Below the pieces are notes generated by a model. It saw only the letters and a program-made list of their open reading frames with translations, was not told the DNA's origin and searched no databases. A stretch of DNA of 64,000 nucleotides from Linnemannia elongata (lineage: Eukaryota; Mortierellomycota; Mortierellomycetes; Mortierellales; Mortierellaceae). Positions 46,874-58,085 of this stretch are shown here, one piece after another. The first letter of the stretch is position 1, and every line of letters starts with the position of its first letter. Position numbers and translations under genes: made by a program. The stretch covers positions 1-64,000 of the forward strand of contig JAXBDG010000007.1 of assembly GCA_036320915.1 (NCBI GenBank). The letters run 5' to 3'.

Positions 46874-48021
46874 TTAGTGAGTCTGGCCCTGGTAGGTCTC
46901 CGTCATGTTAGGTTGCAAGTCCTCATTCTGAGTAGTAGGGTTGGTGTAAGAATAACCAGAGGTGGTACCAGGGTTAAGGTTGTTGGTCGAGGTGTTTGGG
47001 ACGGCAGACATGGAAGGCGAAGGAGTAGCGCCGACGAAATGCATGGCGATGTAGAAGAGACCGACGGCCATGATGAAGCATCCGACCAGGATGTTGAACC
47101 ACTTCCAGGAGAGGGTTAATAATCCCATGCTATTAAAGGTAAGGAAGTTTGAAGAATAGAGAGAAGAGGGGGGGGTAAATTCTGTTAGCATCAAACGTGT
47201 GAATGGTTACGGGTTTGAAAAGCAGATAGATTAGATGAGAGATAGGAGACTTGCCTGACGTAGACTGTAGATCATGTTCAAACGATAGCAGAGAATCGAA
47301 GGGAGGAAAGTGTTAGACGATTTGCTGTGACATTGACGATGACATGTATGAACAATCGCAATTGGAAATGACAATGCAAGGTGGCAAGACTTACAGATAC
47401 CACGTCCGAGGAGGGAAAACATGAATCCCAAGTTATAGACGATCGACTCAGGGATGGCGAATTCCAAAGTGAAGGTCAACAGCCCAAAGAGGCTAATACA
47501 TGAAGAAAGGAAAAAATTGGTGGCGTGTGCAAGAAAAAATTTTCACAAACCCAGTTAGTTAATTCACTTATTTTTTTTTTTTTTGGCTTCACATTCTTTA
47601 TGCCTTTGTAAATAGAGGAAACATACAGTGCAATAAAATAGGGCTGAGGAAGAGGAAAATGAATGGACTTACACGACAAAGACTCCGAGGATACCAGAGT
47701 TCCATGATCCGAGCCTGACAAAGAGGAGGATACCACCGAGGATGATCAAGATCGCTGTGTTTTGTGCGTGTGTTTTTGTCAGGTTAGTTATGTCATGCCA
47801 TGCAAAATATGATCCAATTGAAGTACAGCACCGAATGAGAAATGAAAAAAGGAAGGCCCAAGAAAAGTGTGGTTATTATCATGCTTGTCAGAACTTGGAT
47901 GCACGAACATATTTGCAACTTTGACAGCGGCCAAAGAAGACGTTTTGGTGACAAAGAATGGATGAGTAAACTTACAAGTGATCAAGTTCAAGAGTCTGAA
48001 GAGAGAAGCGCCTTGGGCCAT
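46874..48021 (-). CDS. Four-TM COPI-associated / Tvp15-like Golgi membrane protein
   Basis: Small Golgi/vesicle membrane protein of unknown biochemical role. Exons: 48021-47976, 47754-47673, 47492-47401, 47264-47255 (10-nt microexon) and 47129-46874, total 161 residues in frame. Four hydrophobic segments are visible: LFRLLNLITSILIILGGILL, ILGVFVVLFGLLTFTLEF, YNLGFMFSLLGRVYVSMGLL and WFNILVGCFIMAVGLFYIAM. A polar Ser/Thr/Asn C-tail (about 55 residues) ends ETYQGQTH. The short loops and the L-G-R...G-L-L-T-L pattern between TM3 and TM4 resemble the COPI_assoc/Tvp15 family. The microexon restores both reading frame and TM3-TM4 continuity; it is bounded by ACAG and a GC donor (GCAAGT). Family name is moderately sure and the exon structure in the middle is an inference. 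Confidence 0.75.
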
Positions 48022-48721
48022 TGTGGAATGAGTATTAGTATAGTAGTTAAGGTAGGAGGGGGAAGTTGAAGTGGTACAATGTTGATGATGGACCAAGGTA
48101 GCGAGTTGCGGTTTTGGAGAGAAAGAGTTGAAGAAGAGAAATCTGGGGAGAGCGACTTTATTATACTTTTTTTTCCCTTCACTCCCTCGACTAGTCAGCA
48201 GTTAGCTGAAGTCAACTCTGTCTACCATCCCTTGAAGCGCGGCGCAATTTTTTTTCTTCTCGTCTCACTGCGTCAAGTCTCAGTATCCAGTCGATATCGA
48301 CTCAATTTGCAAAGTCCAATTGGTCGTCATGTAAACAAGAGAAAAAAAAACTTGTAACATAACGTCTCCACCGAAACGCGTCGTTGTCATCCATCTAAAT
48401 TTTTTAGGCGCGTTTTTCGTGTTTCAGCTCATGCACCCACACACCCATCACGTGGATATGCCATGAATTTTTTTTTTCTTTTAGATGAAACATGGGTGTA
48501 ATGATCCAATATCCAGGATACTGACCCCCATTACCCAAGGATGTCTTCAGAGGCCCCGGTGGCCGGCTGGTAACCTCTTTCACCACTCCATGTCATCATA
48601 CCCTCCAATGAAAACAAAAAGAGAAACAATGATGTGGTGAAGAAAAACAGGGTAAAATGTATTTGATTGAATATGAACAAGAAAAATAAGCAACTATGGA
48701 AAAAAGAGAACGAGAATGAGT
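48022..48721. other. Intergenic, no gene recognised
   Basis: Upstream of the four-TM protein (left part) and downstream of aspartate aminotransferase (right part). Mixed composition with T and A runs. The short open frames have no family resemblance. Confidence 0.45.
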
Positions 48722-51344
48722 TTACTTGGTGACCTCATGGATGGCCTTGGCGAGGTAGGCAACGTTGTGGCTAGAGATACCGGCAACAGAGATACGGCCA
48801 TCCTTGGTCAAGTAGACGTGGTGCTCGTACTTGAGCTTCTCGACCTGCTCAGGAGTCAATCCGGTGTAGCAGAACATACCGATCTGGTTGGTGATGTGAT
48901 CCCAGTTAAGCTTGGACTTGTAGTCGTTAACAAGGTGGTTCTTGAGCTGGGAACGCATGGTGATGATGCGGTCGGCCATCAACTTGACCTCTCCCAACCA
49001 CTCGGAGTTCAACTCGGGGTTGTTCAAGACGGTCGAGACAATGCGGGCTCCGTTGACGGGGGGGTTGGAGTACATGGGGCGGACGACAATCTTGATCTGA
49101 GAGTCGACACGGGCCCTCTCCTCGGTAGACGAGGTGACCAACGAGAAGGTTCCGGTACGCTCACCATAGAGACCCATGTTCTTGGCAAAGGACTGGGAGA
49201 GGGCAACCAAGTGACCGTCCTTGACGAACTTGCGGAGAGCATAGGCATCCTTGTCAGTGTCTCCCGAGGCGAAACCCTGGTAGGCCATGTCGAAGAAGGC
49301 AAAGTGGCCAGCATCCTTGACAACCTGCGAGAGCTCATCCCACTGAGCCTGGCTGGGGTCGACACCGGTAGGGTTGTGAGCGCAGGCGTGCAACAAGATG
49401 ATCGAACCCTGGGGGGCGGCCTATTTTAATAAAACGTTGAATGCACAACATGTATGTCAGCATCACTGTTGCAAGGAATGTGGTAACGTATAAAAGCCGG
49501 ATCGGGCTATCATCGAGTGACCACTTTCGGCTTGAGATAATAAAAAAGTGAAAAGTTCGTTACCTTGATGTCGGCGACCATGCCGGCAAAGTCGAGACCG
49601 TTGGTCTTCTTGTCAAAGTACTTGTAGTGGTTGACCTCGAGGCCGGAATCCTTGAAGATTGGGATGTGGTTACCCCAAGTGGGGGTGGGGACAAAGATCT
49701 TCTTGGAGGTAGGGAACCAACGGGCAAAGAATTCACCTCCGACGCGAAGAGCACCGGTACCGGAGATGGTCTGGGTGATGGCGACCTGTTAAAAAAGAAA
49801 TCGAAAGAAAAAAAATCGTTAATCCATGACTCACGACATGCTTGTCTGCTTGCTTGGCATGTTATGATTGTATTCCGCGAACCCGAATGAAGAATCAACT
49901 TACGCGACCCTCCTTCAAGGGAGCGCTGTCGGTACCATAGGCAAGGATAGCAGCTCCCTCGGTGAACTCTGGGACACCGGTGATTCCAGCGTACTCCTTG
50001 TGAAGGTTGTCAGCAGCAATCTTGGCCTCAGCCTAATGTTATTTCCGATATGAAAAGTTGTACAATGTGTTAGAATCGAAGCATTGGTAACAGCCGTTGT
50101 CCTTGCCCTTTCTCCCTGTCTCTCTTCCACTCTCACTTCCTTCTGAACAAGGGTGATCATTTGACACTAAGGATAAGGAGTCAAAGCGACAAGCGACGAG
50201 CCTTGCGGACTCCTGTCTCTCCTTGCGTATGTTCTGTTTTGCGTGTGAATAAAAATAGTACCTTGCGAACGCAGGACAAGACGAAGGGCTGGCCTGCATC
50301 ATCACGGTAGGCACCGACACCGAGGTTCATCTTGCGGGAGTCGGTATCCTTCTTGAAGGCCTCAGTGACACCGAGAATAGCATCAGGGGGGCCTATTTAA
50401 AAGAGGAGAAAAAAGAAAAGATAATGGAGACAATGTTAGTGATATAAATGGTAGGAATGGTATGGATCCAAAATGTACAGGCGTTGCTATGGTTGTACGT
50501 TGTTATCGCTGTAGAGTCAGGCATGAATGACTGTTCCGCTCCTTCTCCATGATACACGAGTAGTATGGATGCAAAGTACAACAGTTGCCGTTGTGAAGTC
50601 AGGTACGAATGACTGACTGTTTACCCTTCTCCACCTTCCTCTTTCTCCATGATCCGCGGAATGATTGATTACCCCCTCTCCTCCTTCATCCCTCGTCTCC
50701 ACGATCCATGATCCAGAAAGAAAAGAAAAGGTAAAAAAAAACTGAGCGATGTTCTCTTACTCCAGTCCCTCTGTGAACCTTCTCGCCGACTCTTTTTTTA
50801 CTTTTCGATCTCGATTAATCTCTCCCTCACCTTCTGTTACTCTGCTCACTTTTTTCTTATCCTTACCCGCAATCCCGTCCTTCCCCACTTTGTGCCTTTT
50901 CTGGCCATGCCTCCCTTTGTTGCTGCTGTTGTTTTATGTGGATACATGCAAACGCAACCGCCTTTCCTTTTATGTGTGGGGGATATTAGATCGTTATCGC
51001 GTTCAAAACTGCTTGAAGGCGATAAAGCATAAAATCCAATCCTGCTCTTCGTCACCGTTTGTTACTCCTCTGCTTTGTACTCTATCTGGTCCCGTCCAAG
51101 ATTTTATCCATGTTTCTTTTTCCTTGATGATTTATCCACAATATGCCATGTCATCCTCGAGAGTAGATATCCTTGACTTTCAAATGTCATCTCCGTTCCC
51201 GATGATAACATAGAGATTAGGAAGCTTACCCATGGGGACGTTGGCCCAGACGGAGGAGAAGCGGACGCCGAGGGCGACGGTGGGGCGGAGGGTAGCGCGG
51301 GTGAAGGCGACACGGGCGATGGATCTTGAGGAAGCAGCCAACAT
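48722..51344 (-). CDS. AAT1: Aspartate aminotransferase, mitochondrial
   Basis: PLP enzyme that interconverts aspartate + 2-oxoglutarate and oxaloacetate + glutamate, the mitochondrial arm of the malate-aspartate shuttle. Exons: 51344-51230, 50392-50262, 50032-49904, 49785-49564 and 49420-48722 (431 residues). The first about 30 residues are a presequence ([20 protein letters not shown]). Core motifs: [84 protein letters not shown] and [14 protein letters not shown], in which the PLP-binding Lys is at about 279. The end has [16 protein letters not shown] and a Ser-Val-Ala-Gly-Ile segment. The presequence plus the close match to animal GOT2 argue for the mitochondrial isozyme. Intron 1 is long (837 nt). 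Confidence 0.97.
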
Positions 51345-53393
51345 TGTGAGAGTTTTGTGATGGAGAGGGGAAGAGGGTATGAAGAGAGGGGAGGGTTGAT
51401 GGATGAGAAGAAAAAAAAAAAAAAAGAAAAAAGAAGAAAAAGAAGAAAGGAAATGAGAAGAGGAGAATAAAAGGAAGAAAGAAGATCGGGTCGACGAGGC
51501 TGGGCACAAGGGATGTGGTTGGTGTCTGGTACAGTGTCAGTCAATCAAGCAGTCGAATTATTTGACTTTATTTCCTCGACCCTGCCCCTGCCACTGCTAC
51601 TGCCCACTGTCAGACACAAGACAGAGGCGTGTCAAGGAACAGACATGTGCACACCTCCACATCTCAACTCTACTTCCCAACACCTTCTGCTTGCTCATAC
51701 CTGACGCACATTTTATACGCTCTGGCACTATAACTCACACCTCATTATCTTTTCACTCAATTCCTGTCTTCACATTCCAACTTGGACAACCCCTTGCCTA
51801 TCCTACTTGGCACTCATCTTTCTCCTCTTCTTCGTCAACCGTTACTCCTTCTCGAGTCAGGGAAAGCACAAGAAATAGACCGCCTAAGGGAATCCCACGA
51901 TGAAAAAGGGCGACCCCGCAAAACCCCGCAAGCAAGCCGCTGCCACTTTGAGCAAACAACTACACCTCCGTACATAATATTTTTATTTTTACTCTCAACT
52001 CTCCTTTCCTCTTCGCTGGTTTTTTTTTTTCGATTCAGGCACAACTCACTAACACTTCCACGCTTTAGATGTATCCATGTGCAAACAAAAAAAAAAAAAA
52101 ATTGGCTTGCTCTTTCTGCTGTTGAACCCTAAAACCATTTATTCAGTCAGTTCATTACTCTACTCTCTCACCTCCCCTTTCACTCATCCTTTCACTTCTT
52201 TTCTTTCTTGTTCTCGGCTTCCACCAAACAGGGACGGACGGCCCTCTCCAATTCCATCCTCGTCGCCCGATTGGACTTTCTTCTCTCCGTTTGACTTGGA
52301 ACCCAGACACCCAATTCAACTATGTGTCCCTGCCCTTTTCTTTCTTTTATTTCATCTCCCTTTTTCCCCTACTCTTTGTTCATGTACCCGTTCGTGCTCC
52401 TCTCAGACCAATTGATGCACCTGCAAGTTTGCGACTCACGAACCAACCAGCCGTCCATCGCCGCACTCCTACATATAGCCCTTTCCAAGACATTTCTACA
52501 AATTAGCTGCATAACTGTGTCAATAGGGATCAAGCGCCAATGGGTAGAACCGGGACAAACACATAGCAAGAAACAAGAATTAAAAGAGACAATTGGCTCC
52601 AGGGAAACACTTCTGTTCCTGAACGACGCCCTGAAGTAAAAAACAACGCCTCCGGAGAGGTCAATCGATACCCGATATCAATCCTAGCTCGATGGTGGTT
52701 AACAAAAGGGGAAAAAAAATCAAACAGAGTGGAGCCTCCTCTCGCTCCACTTTTATTTATCATTCTTTCGATCGCACAAACGAAGGAACCGTTAGAAAGC
52801 AAGAACACAAAAACAAAAACCCCACTCACTCACAACTCTACTGCAGAATGGATTGATCTATCCCCGCACTTTTTTTCTGTGAAAGCACACCATAACAAAG
52901 TGAGCGCGATTTATCGTTTGATTTGTTTATGTTTTGTGTTTTGTGCCTGTGCCTGAATAGTATGGCTCATTCGCCCACTTCTAGTCCAACAGGCAACAGC
53001 TACCTGACTGTCCACGTTACTTTGTGGGGATAACCGTAAACAAGAAAAAAAAAAAAAAAAAGAAGGACAGGAGAGTTTTCTATTTCACATGTGCGAAGCG
53101 GCAAACCTTTCTTCCGTCCCTCTCGTTTCTTCCTCCATCTTTTTCTTTCACTCGATCCTCTTTCTGTCAGTGTTTCTCAGCACATAAAAGACAGCATAAA
53201 TAGGCAAAAGATATGAGATTAGTCTCTTCAATTCATCATACTTCTTTGCATGTTTTACAAAAAAAAAAAAAAGCAAAAATGGAGTGATAGAATGAAGAGA
53301 AAGGTATGGTTGTTCAATTGAACGTGATGCGAAAAAAACGAGTACATTCCTGCCCGAAAACCAAGGTGTCAAAAAAATAACAAATAGCAAAAG
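51345..53393. other. Intergenic, about 2 kb, no gene recognised
   Basis: Left part is the purine-rich-on-plus promoter of the aminotransferase. The remainder is Ser/Pro/Phe-biased low-complexity open frames, A runs (for example 52086-52100 and 53046-53060) and AT-rich DNA up to the tRNA-Val gene. Neither strand gives a splice-joined protein of recognisable family. Confidence 0.45.
53371..53377 (-). terminator. Pol III terminator of tRNA-Val
   Basis: Seven A on plus, so seven T on the tRNA-Val sense strand, 17 bases past the 3' end of the tRNA. Confidence 0.7.
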
Positions 53394-53467
53394 TGTTTGT
53401 ACTCGGACTTGAACCGAGGACCGTCTGTGTGTTAGACAGACGTGATAACCAACTACACCATACAAAC
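53394..53467 (-). tRNA. tRNA-Val (AAC)
   Basis: Folds as a complete 74-nt cloverleaf without an intron. The acceptor stem GTTTGTA/TACAAAC pairs perfectly with discriminator A. The D loop has GG, the anticodon arm is TCTGT-CTAACAC-ACAGA with anticodon AAC (A34 would be edited to inosine), and the T arm is CTCGG-TTCAAGT-CCGAG. The B box GGTTCAAGTCC is canonical. Confidence 0.95.
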
Positions 53468-53609
53468 TCGCTAATTGCTTGATGCTACATGATTTTCCCA
53501 GTCACCTTTATTTAGTTAGCTCGTATCACTCTTCTTGGACCGAAATTATTGGTGGCGTAATCGTAATACAAGTAGACAAATTGAAAATCGCGAAATATTA
53601 TCAAATCAC

Positions 53610-53682
53610 GCCCTCGTGGGAAAATGGATATTCCATCTCCCTCCTAAGGTGAAAGTTCTAGGTTCGAGTCCTAGCGTGGGCG
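53610..53682 (+). tRNA. tRNA-Arg (CCU)
   Basis: A 73-nt cloverleaf without intron: acceptor GCCCTCG/CGTGGGC, D stem GGAA/TTCC, anticodon arm TCTCC-CTCCTAA-GGTGA with anticodon CCT, T arm CTAGG-TTCGAGT-CCTAG (perfect). The anticodon loop and surrounding TCTCCCTCCTAAGG match fungal tRNA-Arg(CCU). Two U-U mismatches are visible, at 5:68 in the acceptor and 29:41 in the anticodon stem, so it may be a slightly decayed or sub-optimal copy. Transcribed divergently from tRNA-Val, 142 bp apart. Confidence 0.88.
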
Positions 53683-53689
53683 AATGATC

Positions 53690-53696
53690 TTTTTTT
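53690..53696 (+). terminator. Pol III terminator of tRNA-Arg
   Basis: Run of seven T starting eight bases after the tRNA-Arg 3' end. Confidence 0.75.
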
Positions 53697-53912
53697 GCAT
53701 TCCGACTCTTTTTCTGCTCAAGGTGGTGTCACCTTGGTATTCGCCATTCGCCATCAAGTTTGCAACGCGCTTTGAAGACTTTTTTTTTATTTGCACTGAT
53801 AGTCGCCAATTGACGGCGTGAAGTAAAGATATCGTTCTTTTGTTTTTAATTTCAACCAAGTAACACCCTGACAGACAGAAACGAATCAAAGGGAGAGAGA
53901 GAGGAGACCGAC

Positions 53913-56900
53913 CTAGAAGGCGCGAGGGTTGCACTGGATACCCGGTTTGCCACCACCCACAATAGCCGCAACCTTGGATCCAAACTCAAACGGGCTACCG
54001 TTAAAAATAACAACCCCTGCCGCCTCAACAGCATCCTTCGAAAGACCAACAATCTTTGCCAAGTTCCAGCTCACCAATCCAAAAGCTTCCTGTTCAGTCA
54101 ATCCCAGATCGGAACGTGCCCAACCCGCAAACCAGGACATTTGTCGAAGATCTTCAAACTCGAGAGCTGACAGTCCAACTTGAACACCGGCCTTGTAGAG
54201 GGCAGTGAGGCTGGTCTCCTTGGTGAGAGGTGCACCGGGGAGGCAGCGCTGCGCGGTCCATTGGTTAGGGCTGCAGTGGTAGGGCTGCAAGATGACGCTC
54301 ACGTTTTCTTTAGCAAGGTAGTCGGCGACTGTCCAGGCCTCGGTCGCACCCAAGAGGACCAATCGGATATGAGCACCCTGTTTCTCGAGTTCAGTCTTGA
54401 TCTGGACGACACGGATGATTTCATCACGGTTGTAGACTTCGACAACTAGGGGGAGACTGCCACGTGCAGCCTGGGCGAAGGCATCGTCGGTGTTGAAGAC
54501 GTCGGAGAGACCCTTGTGGAGGGATGAGCGGAGGAAGTGGATTTGGGAGGAGATTGTGGGGAAGAGAGTTGATTTGGAACCCTGGCCGATTCTGACATGC
54601 AGAGCGACTTGCTCCTTTAACACCGCGTTCTTTCCTGACAATGCTATTTTGTAAGGAAGGAAAAAATAAAATGAAACTGTTAGAATTTACTTTTTTTCCC
54701 TTTTGCTCTGGTTGAGAAAAAATAGAGAAGGCAACTAAAAAAAAGCCAAGAAATGAGGGAGACATACCATCTTCGGCACCGGTGGAAAAGGCGACAGAGA
54801 CACCCAGGACAACATCCTGCGAGAAGGGAGTACTGACGCCTACAAGAACACCAGCCTTGTACGCCTCATCCATATGGTGTCCTCCAAACTTGAGTCCGTC
54901 CGCCGCATTAATAACAACAGGTTGTAAGGTCAACACGCCATCGCCCGTTCTATGCTCAGATGGGATCTCCCACAGACCCAAGAATGGGGTGCCCACTGAC
55001 AATAATGATGGCACGACAACACCTTCTCCGCTCAGGTCATAAGCTGCAACATCCTTGTTCGAGTACCGACGGCACAAACCAGAGCAGACAACTTGTCCGT
55101 TTCTGATCACAACCATTAGCTCACCCTTGGCGCTGACTTCCTCGCCTTCCTCACGGATGATCTTCTTGATACCCGTAAAGACTGCGTCCTTGGCCTTGGC
55201 CGAGCAAGCATCCTTGTCCTTGGGTACCACCAACTCGGGCGACTCCTCAAACTTCAAAGGCTCGCCCTGCTCAGACCATTCCTCAGGGTTGGCATTCTTG
55301 ATTTGCGCAATACCGTCAATGTAAACCTGGAGAGGATGGGCACCAAGTGAAAGAGGGTGCTTCTCCCAGATGACCAGATCTGCATCCATGCCAACTGCAA
55401 TCTTGCCGATCCGGTGTTCAAGACCCATGGCCTTGGCGGGGACAGAGGTAACCGAGGCCAGGGCTTGGAGTTCGGTCAGACCGTAGTGGTGGGCCATTGC
55501 TGCTTGGTAGATAAGGTGCTGGGAGTCGAGGATGGGGTGGTCGCTCTTCATTGCGACTGCAATGCCGGCGTCCACCAGAATCTTGGGTGACAAGACTGAT
55601 GCCTGGAAGGCCTCCTTCTTGTATCTGTTTTTAGCATGTCAAAAAAACATAGAGAAGATGGTAAAGTATAGTTAGTGCTTTGTCACAAATGAAACATGGC
55701 GCGCGAAAATAAAGAGCAAAAGAAGGCAAGACGGTACCCGAACTTGGCAGCAAAGGTGGCGACCATGGGGACGTTATTATAAGCACGCTTGAGAATATCG
55801 GGGACACGATACGCGTCCAAAGCATGGTGGAAGGCCTTGATCTCAAACTTGAACTCGTTCGAATGGTCAACCATAGCTTCAATATCATGGGTCTCATAAC
55901 AATGCACATTTAGACGGACATCACCTCGGAGCAGTGCAACCAAACTCTCATACTGTAGCTCCTCAGGAAAGGGAGTCACCAGACGGTGGCGCCCATATTT
56001 GGGCAAGGCATCCGCAGCAACACACCAATCGTCCTGTGCACGTTTGAGCGCGGTCGCCTGTGAGAACCTCTTACGGAACAACCACCCTTCGCCGAGACGA
56101 GTGCTAGGCATACGAGCCTGATGACGATATAAGTTCTTGGGGTTCTCACCACAGGCCATCTTCATATAACGCCACTTGTCCTTGTTGCCGTACTCGATAA
56201 ACATATCCTCGGTGCTGAGGGTGTCAGGCAATCGCAGTTTGAAAGCATAAGCCTCTCCTCCCATGAGGTTGGAAGAGCCAGGGAGGACAAGGATGCTAGT
56301 GATACCACCAGAGACGGCGCGCTCTCTGGCTACATCGCTGGGGTTGAAGCCGTCGATGGACCGGGCAAAGGGGACCAGAGGGTCTGTCATCTCGTTAAAG
56401 TCGTTTGTCGCATCGAGTACTGGCCACGAGAACACTCCCAGATGACTTTGATAGGTGAGTGAGGAAGCCAAAGAAAGGGATGATAATCATCGTCAGTGTT
56501 TGTCAAAGAGCAAGCAAAGCAAAATCTTGCATGAGGATGAACAAAAAAAGTAAAAAATCAATGCTTACCTGTGCATGTCAACGATACCGGGGGTAAGGAT
56601 ATGTCCCTTCAGATCAACCATAACTGCATCCTCTGGCACCTCTCCCACCTCACCCACCCTCACAACGACGCCCTGGTCCACCAACACGTCGCCCTTAAAG
56701 GCCTCATTGATGCCATCAAAGATAAACCCATTCCTAAACACCGTAGGCTTGGTGCCATTAACAAACCGAGGGTTAAAAGTCCTCGTCTCAGTCTCAGGGT
56801 ACGTGTGCTTGTCTTTGCGATGGATCTGCTCACACTTATCCAAGCCGTATTGGAACCGTTCGGCCGAGATACCGACGGTTTCGAAATGGGTCGGGTGGTG

Positions 56901-57089
56901 GGACCATTCGTTGGAGGAGCCGAGCCAGAAAGCTGAGGCGGCGAGGATGGCAACGGCTGCGGTGGCTAGGAGAACGACGTTGCTGCGTTTGGAGAGCGCC
57001 TTTTTGAGATTGCGAGGGAAGGATGTGCCCGTCCTTGGTGCGTGGTCACCTTCGTAGTCGTCTTGAGGGAGGTGTTGGTAGTCTGCCAT
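53913..57089 (-). CDS. Membrane-anchored amidohydrolase (CE9-like) with duplicated, ligand-less second domain
   Basis: Metal-dependent hydrolase superfamily protein, of the group often labelled carbohydrate esterase family 9 in fungi; substrate unknown. Exons 57089-56569, 56445-55738, 55624-54768 and 54643-53913 give 938 residues. A type II anchor lies at about 39-58 (VVLLATAAVAILAASAFWLG), so the enzyme faces the lumen or outside. Domain 1 (about 105-530) carries HSH at 173-175, VHCYETHD (His 355), AFHHA (380-381) and KSDHP (Asp 438), the usual amidohydrolase metal and catalytic set. Domain 2 (about 575-938) repeats the same order (IRNGQVV...; VVPSLLSVGTPFLGLWE; VVEVYNRDEI; LLGATEAW; VGLSALEFED; LTEQEAFGLVSWN) but the His/Asp ligands are replaced. 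It therefore looks like a catalytic plus pseudo-catalytic tandem. Assignment to the superfamily is firm; CE9 is tentative. Confidence 0.85.
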
Positions 57090-58085
57090 AACGGGAGGAG
57101 AAGACCAGGAGGGTAGGGAGGATGTATCTATAATGAAGTTTGATTTTGTGTTATGGGTAATTATATGTACAATTGAAAGATGACGAGGATAAAGAGGGAG
57201 GAGACAGAGGGTGTGAGTTGGGCGTGAGAATAAGAGGATGGGAGTGAACGAGAAAGAGAAGAAAGAGGAAGAAGAGGAAGAAGAAGAAGAAGAGGGAACG
57301 CGATGGCAACGAAGACAAATAAAGCAAAGAAAAAGAAAAAAAAAGACGCGGCTTGTGTGTCTTCGTGGGAGTTTTGAGCCTTGTTTTTTTGACAATGCGA
57401 AAGAGAATGAGAGAATCCAGTCCATTTACCAGGCAAACCAACCAACCAATTCAAGTAGCCTATCTCATCAACACCGTTTGCATATTCTCGTTGTAACAGT
57501 CATACACGGTTGCCCATTCTTTATCTAACCACTCCCCCTTTTCCTTACAACATTCAAAGAAGGAACAAATCATGCGCATAGTTTGTTTCAACGGTGCCTG
57601 AATCTCACACAGATTATCACTCCCCATCGCGACTGATTCAACCGTCAGCCATATCAGTTCAGGTACCATCATCAATGAGAAGGAGTACCAACAGTCCACA
57701 CCCCTCATCTCTCCAACGACGAAAAAAACAACCAGCGCAACATCCGTCAACGGTAAAATCTCCCTCATCGCAAACATTACAGTGCAAAAAGAAATAAAGA
57801 GCAGACCCTACCAAAAGAGGAAGCCATGCTCCTCCCCGTATTTGTGCCACAGCGCGGCGAGAGTTGTGCATTATTTTTTCTTTCTCTCGTTTTTCTCCTT
57901 GCATGCCGAGGAATCACAGGGAGCCAGGGTTCAGGGTTTGTCGGCTAGAAGAAACGATTGTTGAGCGATCATTATGTCAAGCTCGTCATTTTTTCCGTTT
58001 CATCCCATTTTTTCAAGCACAAAGAGAAGAGTTAAGGACGTACGAAGGTATGCAAGTCAAATGTTTATTTCTTCTGACGCGTCAA
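57090..58085. other. Upstream region of amidohydrolase, DHHC 3' flank
   Basis: GA-rich on plus (57180-57350) as elsewhere upstream of minus-strand genes. It contains one mixed-composition open frame (57460-57777, listed separately). Nothing else recognised. Confidence 0.45.
57460..57777 (-). CDS. Possible small ORF of 105 residues
   Basis: An ATG-initiated frame upstream of the amidohydrolase on the same strand. It is not low-complexity, with hydrophobic VALVVFFVVG near the start, several Cys (for example CSFFECCKEKG) and an acidic/aromatic end. It has no recognised family, no obvious splice partner, and lies in what should be promoter or leader DNA. It could be a chance frame or a short gene; kept only as a candidate. 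Confidence 0.2.
   Translation of the reverse strand: MFAMREILPLTDVALVVFFVVGEMRGVDCWYSFSLMMVPELIWLTVESVAMGSDNLCEIQAPLKQTMRMICSFFECCKEKGEWLDKEWATVYDCYNENMQTVLMR

Noticed and set aside
48716..49429. Plus-strand 237-codon frame
   Set aside because: It is antisense to the last exon of aspartate aminotransferase, whose minus-strand reading has the complete PLP-enzyme motif set.
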